Source: CAYQQU01 sp964419545 (GTDB lineage Bacteria; Bacteroidota; Bacteroidia; Chitinophagales; Saprospiraceae). Taken from it: a stretch of 64,000 nucleotides of DNA. Numbering within the stretch: position 1 is the stretch's first letter; every line of letters starts with the position of its first letter. The position numbers and the translations under genes were made by a program. Below the pieces are notes generated by a model. It was not told the DNA's origin. It made no database searches and saw only the letters and a list, made by a program, of their open reading frames with translations. Location: NCBI GenBank assembly GCA_964419545.1, contig CAYQQU010000003.1:97226-161225 (forward strand), read 5' to 3'. This document shows positions 1-7,607 of this stretch, in pieces.

Positions 1-1209
1 TTCGAGGTAGTTGCTGCGCAGGCGGCGTTTGATCTCGTTGCGGCGTCGCTGCTCGTCGGTGCGCTGCTCGTCGATCAGGGCGGCCAGGCTGTCGTGGGCC
101 AGCTCGATGCTGTCGTCGGCGAAGCGCAGCAGCCGGCGTTGTTCCAGGGCCTCGAGAATGGCGGTCAGGGCGCCGGCCGGGAGATCGGGTAAGGTTTCGG
201 CGACTTTGGGGTCGATGGAAAGGCGGGCGGTCTGTTCGTCGCGGCGATACGTTACGGGGCGTTTGGTGCCTTCTTCCGTGACGAAAGCGTCGAGCACGCT
301 GCGGACGCCTTCTTTCGGCAGGTCGGGGTATTTTTCCCGCAACTGGACCTGCAGTTCGGCTTCCTGCTGTCGCAGAAACTTTTCGAGTACGTCTTCGATG
401 CGGCCGAATTGCTCGATCTCCGCCCGGGTGAAAGTCAGCGAGGGGTAGCCTGTTTTCGCCGGTGCGCCTTTGGGGTAAGTCCGGGAGAAATCCTCCCGGT
501 AGAGCATATCGAGATAAACCTGCAGGTAGGGGAGTTGTATCCCCGATTTTCCGGCGCTCAGGTTGTCGACCATCTGTTGGAGGCGCTCTTCCTCCGGCGG
601 TTCCAGCCCGATATTGAAGGCGGAAAAAGAGGATTGAATGACCGTTTTCACTTTGCCCGCATTCATGGGCTCTACCCGGAAGCGGAAGTCGAACAAGGTG
701 GGAACGGTCTTCTCAAAATTGTACAATTGCCCGATGTATTCCTCCCGCATCACCAGGATGATCTTGCAGGGCAGGTCGGCGGCGAGCAGCTGTTGGAGGT
801 CTTGCATAAAAGCTTCCTGCTCTTCTGCGGCGCCCAGCAGGAATAGTTCTTCAAACTGGTCGAAGATGAGGTAGACCGGCCGCAGGTAATAGCGAAAAAG
901 ATAGCTCACCGCGTCGGGCGCCGTGGTGTATTCGCGGTCGGGCATGGCGTGCTGTAACGCCTGGCGCAGGGCGTCGTTGATGTTGGATTGGCGGCGCACG
1001 AAGAAAGGGTTCCAGTCGGGGCCGTCGTAACGGCTCGCCAGGCCGCACTGGATCAGGCTGGTTTTGCCCGTACCGGAAAGGCCGTATACGAGGAGCAGCG
1101 GCGTCTTGAAGATCATCTGATAGAGGGCGTCGATCTCCGCTTCGCGTCCGAAGAAGACTTGCGCGTCCTCGCGGGTATAGGCGTCCAGGAATTTAAACGG
1201 GCTCCTCAT
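1..1209 (-). CDS. nSTAND1-type P-loop NTPase, 3' end beyond the window
   Basis: The frame is open from an ATG at 1209 to the window edge, giving the first 403 residues. The N-terminus has the sequence pattern of novel STAND NTPase 1 proteins: FKFLDAYTREDAQVFFGRE at about residues 5-23, a Walker A loop GLSGTGKTS at 43-51 and a Walker B strand YLIFDQFEE at about 113-121, followed by helical and winged-helix-like sequence. STAND NTPases are signalling switches that oligomerise on sensing a cue and usually carry C-terminal repeats; that part lies outside the window. The start codon overlaps the stop of the upstream CHAT gene as ATGA (1206-1209), so the two are translationally coupled. By family knowledge, such pairs are regarded as conflict or programmed-death modules. 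The NTPase call is firm; the trigger is unknown. Confidence 0.85.
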   Translation of the reverse strand, partial: MRSPFKFLDAYTREDAQVFFGREAEIDALYQMIFKTPLLLVYGLSGTGKTSLIQCGLASRYDGPDWNPFFVRRQSNINDALRQALQHAMPDREYTTAPDAVSYLFRYYLRPVYLIFDQFEELFLLGAAEEQEAFMQDLQQLLAADLPCKIILVMREEYIGQLYNFEKTVPTLFDFRFRVEPMNAGKVKTVIQSSFSAFNIGLEPPEEERLQQMVDNLSAGKSGIQLPYLQVYLDMLYREDFSRTYPKGAPAKTGYPSLTFTRAEIEQFGRIEDVLEKFLRQQEAELQVQLREKYPDLPKEGVRSVLDAFVTEEGTKRPVTYRRDEQTARLSIDPKVAETLPDLPAGALTAILEALEQRRLLRFADDSIELAHDSLAALIDEQRTDEQRRRNEIKRRLRSNYLE

Positions 1210-2966
1210 ATCGTTTTCAGGGGTTGCTTGAATAATAGCTTGGCGAAGGTGTCGAACTGCGCTTTGAGCAACAGGTAGTTGCGCTGTTTGGTGACCACCA
1301 GCGGCACGTCCTCCGGTTTGTAGACATGTTTGAAGGCGTAGGCGTCCATCCCCTTTTCGTAGCGGTCGAAGAAGTGGAGCTTGGTGACGGTCGTTTCTTT
1401 ATCGTCGAAGGCGTTTTCGTCGATCACGAAGGGAGTCAGGTTGAGGTACGTTTGGTGGGGCGGGCCTTCCTTCAGTTTGAGGAGCAGGACGGAGGCGCTG
1501 TCCATTACTTTGTCCATCACCTCTTGTTCTTCGGCCAGCCCAACGAAGCGTTGCACCAGCCGCACCAGGTTGTGTTTGTAGCGCGGTGTTTTGATCTGCC
1601 GGTTTTTGATGACGTCGATGGTCTTGACGGACGCCAGGGAATAGTTGGCGATAAAACCCAGCTGACTGAGGATAGCGGCCAGCTTTTCTTCCGCGAGCAC
1701 GCAGAGGTTGGCGGCTTCATCCGGGCCGAAGGGCGTGCGGGAGCGGCTGAGCTGTTTTTTGATGCGTTCCATGAACATGCAGGCGCCGAAGAAGTCGGTA
1801 TCCGCCCGGAAGATGACGTGCAGCTGCTCCAGCTCGTCGATGAAATAGGGAATATCGTTGGCGTCGAAGATGCTGCGGATATCGCTGATCAACGGGAAAA
1901 AATCGTAGGTGCGCCGCTCGTCGGGGCCGAGCCGGAAGAAGGCTTTCATGCTGTCCAGATACTCCGGCGGCAGCTGCAGCTTGGGGCGTTCGACCAGGGC
2001 GTCCCAGAGCTGAGCCAGCATGACGAAGGCGGTCAGTTCGATGATGGTGTTGTAGGTGGTCACCATCTGGCGCAGGCGGTCGGGCCCGAGTTTATCGTAA
2101 AAGACGCCGCCGGCGCCGGCCGTTTCCGGCACCAGGAGTTTGCGCAGTTGTTCGCTGATGGGGTGGGGGAGGCACTTGAGGATGGCTTCGCGTTTGTCGA
2201 GGATGCTCTTTTCCACGCCGAGCAGCTCGTCCTCCTGAATTTTCGCTACTTCGGTATTATACGGCGCGATGGCTTCCATCAATGACTCGATGAAGATGTC
2301 GTTGGGTTGAAAATCGCTGCCGGAAGTGACCAGGGTCTGTGCGGGCAGCTTCCAGCTGAGGGCGGCCTCCCGGTTTTCGTTGTGGAAAAGGCCCCAGAGG
2401 GGCGTCTCGGCGGGTGTGTCGGGTAGTTTGACGCCGCGCTTTGCGTCGAGGCCGGCGCCGTCGGGCATGGCCTTGACTTCGCCCAGAGCCAGCTCAAAGG
2501 CTTCCTGCAGGGAATAAAATTCGTTGAGCGCCTGGAAGAGGCGGATGGAAAAGCGGGTAGCCTTTTCGTCGCCGACGGGCGCACTGGTGGCGATCACCAG
2601 GGGTACGCCGGCTTCCAGCAGTCGGGCCACCTGCCCCTGTGTGGAACAGCCGTTGAGGACCACGGCCTGCAGGTTGGGGCATTGGCCCAGGAGGTGGGCG
2701 ATCCCTTCGGCGCGGGCGGCTTCGGCTTCCAGCAATAACGCTTCCTCGCCCGCGTGGCCGCTATAGTGAAACAAGCTGAGGTTGTCGCGGTAAAGGGTGA
2801 GAAAATGGGCGACCTTCTCGGTGGTGGCGTAGCTGTCGCGGTGCAACAGGAAATGTTGCTGTAGGGCGCGGGCGGAAAGGGTCTGGTAAACCGTATCGTC
2901 TTCCCGCTGGAGGCTGGGCAGCGGGTCTTCCCTTCGGTTGGCGTAGGCGAGAAATAGGACCTTCAT
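1206..2966 (-). CDS. CHAT-domain (caspase-like) protease-like protein
   Basis: A 586-aa protein whose first 170 residues fit the CHAT fold. It starts with a beta strand (MKVLFLAYANRREDPLPSL) and has the dyad histidine in FHYSGHAG (His71) and the cysteine in NGCSTQG (Cys107), both intact, so it may be an active cysteine protease. Residues from about 200 to 586 are mostly helical and I do not recognise the domain; it may be an interaction or substrate-recognition region. No signal peptide or membrane segment is seen, so it should act in the cytoplasm. It is the first gene of a two-gene operon and ends in an ATGA overlap with the nSTAND1 NTPase, which probably acts as its regulator. The next gene upstream is divergent, about 75 bp away. 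The function as a death or defence effector is inferred from family and context. Confidence 0.85.
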   Translation of the reverse strand: MKVLFLAYANRREDPLPSLQREDDTVYQTLSARALQQHFLLHRDSYATTEKVAHFLTLYRDNLSLFHYSGHAGEEALLLEAEAARAEGIAHLLGQCPNLQAVVLNGCSTQGQVARLLEAGVPLVIATSAPVGDEKATRFSIRLFQALNEFYSLQEAFELALGEVKAMPDGAGLDAKRGVKLPDTPAETPLWGLFHNENREAALSWKLPAQTLVTSGSDFQPNDIFIESLMEAIAPYNTEVAKIQEDELLGVEKSILDKREAILKCLPHPISEQLRKLLVPETAGAGGVFYDKLGPDRLRQMVTTYNTIIELTAFVMLAQLWDALVERPKLQLPPEYLDSMKAFFRLGPDERRTYDFFPLISDIRSIFDANDIPYFIDELEQLHVIFRADTDFFGACMFMERIKKQLSRSRTPFGPDEAANLCVLAEEKLAAILSQLGFIANYSLASVKTIDVIKNRQIKTPRYKHNLVRLVQRFVGLAEEQEVMDKVMDSASVLLLKLKEGPPHQTYLNLTPFVIDENAFDDKETTVTKLHFFDRYEKGMDAYAFKHVYKPEDVPLVVTKQRNYLLLKAQFDTFAKLLFKQPLKTI

Positions 2967-3041
2967 GTGCTTTTGGGTTCAAGGAAGGTAAGTTAAAAAA
3001 AATTTGAATAGCTTTAGCGGCCAAGAAATTGCTTGAACGTT

Positions 3042-4157
3042 ATGAGTCGCTTGCTGCTTACCTTCTCCGTGATCTTTTTTTTCAACAGCCTCTACGCCCA
3101 GTCGCGCCGCCAGATCGATTCGACCCTGCGCATGGATTTCGAGCTGTACGATCCGCCGTCGACCCTGGTGACGCCCGAACATCCTACCCAACGCGCCAAA
3201 TTTCCGTTCGTCGACGTCCACAGCCACCACTGGCGCATGGGATCGATGGACCTGGACAAACTCGTCGCCGAGATGGATGAGCTGAATATGGGCGTCATCG
3301 TCAACCTGAGCGGCCGCGGCGGCCGGCGCCTGAAAGCGATCATGGACAATATCGACAAATACGACCTGCACGACCGCATCGTCGTTTTTACCAATATCAA
3401 TATCCGCAGCATCAACGAGCCCGACTGGACGGAAGAGACGGTCAAGCAGCTGGCGTACGACGTCGGCATCGGCGCGCGCGGGCTCAAGATCTACAAAAGC
3501 CAGACGATGTACGTCGACGAGGACGGCCGGCGTGTACCCATCAACGATCCGCGCCTCGATCCCGTCTGGGCGAAATGCGGCGAGCTGGGCATCCCCGTCC
3601 TCATCCACGCCGCTGACCCCAAGCCGTTCTGGCAACCGCACGACGAGAACAACGAGCGCTGGCTCGAACTGAAGCTCCGCCCGGGCCGCAAGCGCAGCGA
3701 CGACAACCCGGCGCCCTGGGAGACGATCATCGCCGAACAGCACGACATCTTCCGGAAACATCCCAATACTACCTTCATCAACGCCCACTTCGGCTGGTAC
3801 GCCAACGACCTGGCGCAGCTGGGCAAACTGCTCGACGAGCTGCCTAATATGTACGTGGAATTCGGCGCCGTCATCGCCGAACTGGGGCGGCAGCCGCGCT
3901 TCGCCAAGCAGTTTTTCGAAAAATACCAGGACCGTATCCTGTTCGGTAAAGACGCCTATCATCCGGAGGAATACTTCACCTACTTCCGGGTGCTGGAAAC
4001 GGCCGATGAGTACTTCCCGTACTACAAACGCTACCACGCCTTCTGGCGCATGTACGGGCTGGACCTTACGGATGAGGTGCTGGAGAAGGTCTACTACAAA
4101 AATGCGCTACAGGTGATTCCGGGGCTGGATGAGGGGGTGTTCGCAGAGATGCGGTGA
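3042..4157 (+). CDS. Secreted amidohydrolase-family (TIM-barrel) protein
   Basis: A 371-aa protein with an N-terminal signal peptide (MSRLLLTFSVIFFFNSLYAQ), so it is exported. The rest fits the amidohydrolase-2 fold: FVDVHSHHW gives the first-strand metal-binding His motif, LIHAADP and INAHFGW supply later histidines, and LFGKDAY provides the usual aspartate at the end of the barrel. The substrate cannot be told from sequence. The ATG at 3042 is preferred over an in-frame TTG nine bases upstream because it starts a typical signal peptide. It is transcribed away from the CHAT operon and followed by a 358-bp gap holding mobile-element debris, so it is probably monocistronic. Confidence 0.85.
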   Translation: MSRLLLTFSVIFFFNSLYAQSRRQIDSTLRMDFELYDPPSTLVTPEHPTQRAKFPFVDVHSHHWRMGSMDLDKLVAEMDELNMGVIVNLSGRGGRRLKAIMDNIDKYDLHDRIVVFTNINIRSINEPDWTEETVKQLAYDVGIGARGLKIYKSQTMYVDEDGRRVPINDPRLDPVWAKCGELGIPVLIHAADPKPFWQPHDENNERWLELKLRPGRKRSDDNPAPWETIIAEQHDIFRKHPNTTFINAHFGWYANDLAQLGKLLDELPNMYVEFGAVIAELGRQPRFAKQFFEKYQDRILFGKDAYHPEEYFTYFRVLETADEYFPYYKRYHAFWRMYGLDLTDEVLEKVYYKNALQVIPGLDEGVFAEMR

Positions 4158-4178
4158 GCTTTTTGGCTGCAAACTAGG

Positions 4179-4331
4179 CAGGGCAATCGCATTTAAAAGA
4201 TGTTACCTCTCAATTGCCATAAAATTTACATGGAACGGAAGGAAAAATCCTCGTTCTTCCTTTAGGATCGAGGTAAAAACGAGGATTTTTCCTTCTTTTT
4301 CGAGATCCTAAAATTAAATGCGATTGCCCTG
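4179..4331. mobile_element. 153-bp MITE-like element A with 18-bp inverted repeats
   Basis: The ends are perfect 18-bp inverted repeats (CAGGGCAATCGCATTTAA at 4179-4196, its complement at 4314-4331). An inner perfect 17-bp inverted repeat lies at 4239-4255 and 4278-4294. There is no ORF. The element is flanked by gcaaactagg on the left (4169-4178) and gcaaactag on the right (4332-4340). The tenth right-hand base (g) reappears after element B, at 4468, which implies an original 10-bp target duplication. Duplications of that length are typical of the IS4 group, so an IS4-related non-autonomous element is the best guess. Confidence 0.75.
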
Positions 4332-4340
4332 GCAAACTAG

Positions 4341-4463
4341 TGGTGTGTAACACAAGTTCCTTGTAAAAATTTTTGCTGAGTGCTCAATTTAAAAAGTTGA
4401 TTTTCAGTAATTAAAAGCGTTTCCTTTCAAGAAAGGATCAGCAAAAATTTTTGTTACACACCA
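4341..4463. mobile_element. 123-bp MITE-like element B, inserted into the target duplication of element A
   Basis: The terminal inverted repeats are TGGTGTGTAAC (4341-4351) and its complement (4453-4463). A further perfect 15-bp arm (4365-4379 with 4438-4452) is interrupted on the left side only by a 13-base piece, acaagttccttgt, which can itself fold. CTAG flanks both ends (4337-4340 and 4464-4467). A second copy starts at 63951, flanked by TTAA, and matches 50 of 50 bases up to the window end. Insertion at NTAN with a duplicated TA is typical of IS630/mariner-type elements, so this may be such a derivative. Confidence 0.75.
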
Positions 4464-4515
4464 CTAGGAAAGGCGGAGAAAATAAATACGAAAATTCTTA
4501 TATTTCCGGAAAAAC

Positions 4516-5928
4516 ATGCGCCTTTTACTCCTAAGCTTCTTATTCGCCTTCCGCATCGCTAATCTGTCCGCCCAGCCCGCCGAGCGCGTCTTCATCATCT
4601 TCGACGGTTCGGGATCGATGTGGCAACAAATGGAAGGGGATTACAAAATTGCACTGGCCCGCACCGCTCTCGGCGACTTACTGGCCGACCTGCCCGACGA
4701 TACCGAGTTCGGCCTCCTGGCCTACGGGCATCGCCGCAAGGACGACTGCTCGGATCTCGAACTGCTCTTTCCCCTCGGATCACTGGAGCGGGAAACGGTG
4801 ACAACAGCCATCGAAGCGATGAACCCCACCGGCAAGACGCCCATTACCGCCGCCGTCAAACAGTCGGTCGCCCATCTGGAAGATCGCGAGACGACGGTCA
4901 TCCTCTTGAGCGACGGACTGGAAACCTGTGAGGGCGACCCCTGCGCCGCGGTGCGCCTGGCGCGCGAAGCCGGCCGGCCGCTGGTTTTTCACGTCATCGG
5001 ATTGGGATTGGAGGAAGACGACGTTTCGCAGCTGGAGTGCATCGCCCAGGCCGGCGGCGGCCAGTATTATGATGTGAAGGATGCGGAAGGATTGGCCGGC
5101 GCCCTGGAACAGGCCGTACAGGAACCGGAAGAAGGCGAAAAAGGCTACCTCTCCGTAAAAGCCGTCGTGAACGGCGAGCTGGAGGATGTCGCGGTGGAAG
5201 TGATCCGGGAAGGAGAACGGGAAATGACAGCAGGCGGACGTACGTACACCTACCCGGAAACCAACCCGCGCATACTTTCGCTGCCCGCCGGTCGCTACAG
5301 CATCCACGTCGCAGCCGTTCGCTTCAAAGGCGAGGCCCGGCGCATCTTTACCGGCCTGGAAATAACGGCCGGTGATACCTTGCGGCAGGTGGTCGATTTC
5401 AGCACCGGCCAGCTGGTCGTCGGCGTGACCCGCAACGGGGCCCTTTCCGACGCAGCCATCTCCGTGCTGGCCCACGGCGAGCGCCGGCAGGTGGACGGCG
5501 CCCGAACCTACCGGTCGGAAAGCTCGAATCCAAGGGTTTTTGAACTGACGCCGGGGGTGTACGACGTGACCGCTACCTCGGTCGAAATATCCGGCAAAAT
5601 CGTTCAACGCTCGGACAGTGTAGCGGTGCACCCCGGCCAGCGGCAGGAGGTCTACTTCGCTTTTGCTTCCGGCACCCTGCGGGTAGGCGTTTCCCAGAAT
5701 GGCGAACTGATCGACGCCGTCGTCAAAGTGCTGGACAAGGCAACGGGGCGCCAGGTGGGCGGCGGCCGCACCTATACCGTCGATACGAGCAACCCCCTGA
5801 ACGTGGAAGTGGCGCCCGGCGCGTACCGCGTTGTGGTGCAGCCGGTGCGGCCTAAGGGATTGGCCGAAAAAGAATTCGAAGTAGAAGTAAAACCAGGAGA
5901 GGTGACGGAACGGAGCACGACTTACTGA
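4516..5928 (+). CDS. Secreted von Willebrand factor A protein with three C-terminal repeats
   Basis: A 470-aa protein. Residues 1-19 form a signal peptide ending in LSAQ. A vWA domain at about 23-210 has an intact metal-ion-dependent adhesion site: FDGSGSM, a threonine in NPTGKTP and the aspartate in LLSDGLET. Four cysteines in the domain (DDCSD, ETCEGDPC, LECIA) may form disulfides. After it come three similar units of about 85-90 residues, each with a GxLxVxVxxNGEL-like start, a GGRTYT-like middle and an APGxYxV-like turn; these look like beta-sandwich repeats. The protein probably binds a ligand at the cell surface or in the periplasm; the ligand is unknown. Element B ends about 50 bp upstream, so its promoter may have been affected by the insertion. 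Confidence 0.8.
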   Translation: MRLLLLSFLFAFRIANLSAQPAERVFIIFDGSGSMWQQMEGDYKIALARTALGDLLADLPDDTEFGLLAYGHRRKDDCSDLELLFPLGSLERETVTTAIEAMNPTGKTPITAAVKQSVAHLEDRETTVILLSDGLETCEGDPCAAVRLAREAGRPLVFHVIGLGLEEDDVSQLECIAQAGGGQYYDVKDAEGLAGALEQAVQEPEEGEKGYLSVKAVVNGELEDVAVEVIREGEREMTAGGRTYTYPETNPRILSLPAGRYSIHVAAVRFKGEARRIFTGLEITAGDTLRQVVDFSTGQLVVGVTRNGALSDAAISVLAHGERRQVDGARTYRSESSNPRVFELTPGVYDVTATSVEISGKIVQRSDSVAVHPGQRQEVYFAFASGTLRVGVSQNGELIDAVVKVLDKATGRQVGGGRTYTVDTSNPLNVEVAPGAYRVVVQPVRPKGLAEKEFEVEVKPGEVTERSTTY

Positions 5929-6059
5929 CCGGCGCCGACGCACTACCCGAAGCCTCAGGCAATATAATTTCCACCCCACCCGCAACAACCGTCTGCTTTT
6001 GGTTGTTCATTATTTCCAGTAACAACTGAAAGTTTTTTCGCTACCCTAAATATCAAGCT

Positions 6060-7337
6060 ATGAAAAGTGTCATAACCTGCGACATGGAGGGGGTGATCCT
6101 CACCTTCAACAAGGGCGCAGAACAATTTTTCGGTTATTCGGCCGACGAGGTAGTCGGTAAAAAGCGGGTGTCGGTCTTTTCGCCGGGCGAAGTCGTCCTG
6201 CAAAACGTCCCGCAATGGCTTTCCGAAGCCAGCGAAAAAGGCGAAAGCGTGGCCGAGACCGTTTTTGTTTCCAAAGAAGGCAAGGAGTTTCCGGCCCGCA
6301 TCCGCGTAACGCCGACCTTTGCCAACGGCAAGCAGAACGGCCAGACGGGCTACTGCGGCGTCACCGAGATGCTGGATGCCTCCGATCTGGAGAAGGCCCG
6401 CCCGCGCATCAAGTGGACGACCAAGCTGCTCAAAGGGCTGGTCATCACGCGCATGCCCTTCCTCTCGGCTGTCATCATGCCTACGCTCATCGGCGGGGCG
6501 CTGGCGTACAGCTACTTCCTGGACGGCGCCGCCTTCAACTGGCTCTACTTCTCGCTTACCCTGCTGGGCGTGGCGCTGCTCCACCTGGCGAGCAACGTCC
6601 TCAACGACTACTTCGACGTCAAAGACGGCACCGATGACGCCAATAATGAATACTTCCTGCAATACTCCGGCGGCAGCCGCGCCATCGAGCTCGGCCTGAT
6701 CACGCTGGAAGGCACCAAGCGCCTGGGTATCACACTGCTGGTCGCCGCCCTGGTCATCGGCCTCTACCTGACTTACGCTACCGGTCTGCCGACGCTGATC
6801 ATCGGCCTGGTGGGCATGGCCATCGGTTATTTTTACACGGCGCCTCCCGTGCGCCTGGTCGCGCGTCACGGCCTCGGCGAGCTGGGTATTGCCCTCGCTT
6901 TCGGACCGCTGGTCACCCTGGGTACTGTCTACGTACTCACGCAGGAGCTGAGCGCTCTGGCGTTCCTCGCGGGCGTCCCCGCCGGCTTGCTCACCGCTAA
7001 TATTTTGTTGATCAACGAATTCCCCGACGCCAAGTCCGATGCGACGACCGGCAAGAACCACCTGGTAGTCACCTTCGGTAAGCAAAAGAGCGTCGTCATC
7101 TATCTGGCTATCCTCATCGGCGCTTTTCTGAGCACCCTGGCGCTGGGTATCGCCCTGCCGTCGTTCAACTACTGGGTGCTGGCCATCGGCGGCCTCTCCC
7201 TGATCGTCGGACTGGGTATCGTGCAGCATATTCGCAAGCACTACGAAAGCCGCGAGCTGGTGAAGTCGAACGTAAACACCATCGCGCTGAGCGCACTGAC
7301 GAGCCTGCTGCTGGCCGTAGCGCTCTGGCTCGGGTAA
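6060..7337 (+). CDS. PAS domain fused to UbiA-family prenyltransferase (MenA-like)
   Basis: A 425-aa protein. Residues 1-115 form a PAS domain (MEGVILTFNKGAEQFFGYS, EGKEFPARIRVTP, ending GYCGVTE). Residues about 125-425 form a polytopic UbiA prenyltransferase with roughly eight or nine membrane helices. The first Asp-rich motif is NDYFDVKDGTDD and the second is NEFPDAKSDATTGK, the pair that binds prenyl diphosphate through magnesium. The closest function is probably 1,4-dihydroxy-2-naphthoate prenyltransferase of menaquinone synthesis, but other aromatic acceptors are possible. A sensory PAS domain on a UbiA enzyme is not the standard architecture; the join is in frame with no break. The PAS domain precedes the first helix, so it would sit in the cytoplasm and might sense redox state or a ligand. 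Confidence 0.85.
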   Translation: MKSVITCDMEGVILTFNKGAEQFFGYSADEVVGKKRVSVFSPGEVVLQNVPQWLSEASEKGESVAETVFVSKEGKEFPARIRVTPTFANGKQNGQTGYCGVTEMLDASDLEKARPRIKWTTKLLKGLVITRMPFLSAVIMPTLIGGALAYSYFLDGAAFNWLYFSLTLLGVALLHLASNVLNDYFDVKDGTDDANNEYFLQYSGGSRAIELGLITLEGTKRLGITLLVAALVIGLYLTYATGLPTLIIGLVGMAIGYFYTAPPVRLVARHGLGELGIALAFGPLVTLGTVYVLTQELSALAFLAGVPAGLLTANILLINEFPDAKSDATTGKNHLVVTFGKQKSVVIYLAILIGAFLSTLALGIALPSFNYWVLAIGGLSLIVGLGIVQHIRKHYESRELVKSNVNTIALSALTSLLLAVALWLG

Positions 7338-7357
7338 GCGCCTTTGCTTCGGAGCTA

Positions 7358-7525
7358 TAACCCGGATTATTCATGGATTCATCTGTTGACGGCCGCCATT
7401 CTGCCCGCTCACTAACCGTATTTGAGGAGACCTGCCTGCTGCAGGCAGGCGCCTGCGTGTCGACCTCGTGCGCGAAGCAAGCCTGACAACCGTCATGACG
7501 AAGAACCCATGAATACTCCGGGCTA
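7358..7525. repeat. 168-bp element with imperfect inverted ends of the aacccggattatt family
   Basis: The left end taacccggattattcatgg (from 7358) and the right end (complement reading tagcccggagtattcatggg, to 7525) form a near-perfect inverted repeat of about 23 bp. The same motif makes shorter hairpins at 21071, 44298 and 52896. The interior contains a second palindrome, cctgcctgctgcaggcagg. The element lies between the 3' ends of the convergent UbiA and DnaE genes. It has no coding capacity and may help end transcription. Confidence 0.6.
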
Positions 7526-7607
7526 GGTCGCGGCCTGTGGCCGCTGATAAAAAACAAAGTCGCTCCAGCTCGCCCCCAGTAGCATAAATACCCATACCCC
7601 TCCAATA

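Larger units (their letters stand above)
4158..4515. other. 358-bp intergenic region filled by two adjacent inverted-repeat elements
   Basis: No credible coding sequence was found. The region is almost wholly made of two palindrome-ended elements (4179-4331 and 4341-4463) plus short flanks. Removing both elements and their target duplications restores a continuous site reading gcaaactaggaaagg. The remaining 50 bp upstream of 4516 should hold the promoter of the vWA gene. Confidence 0.8.
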
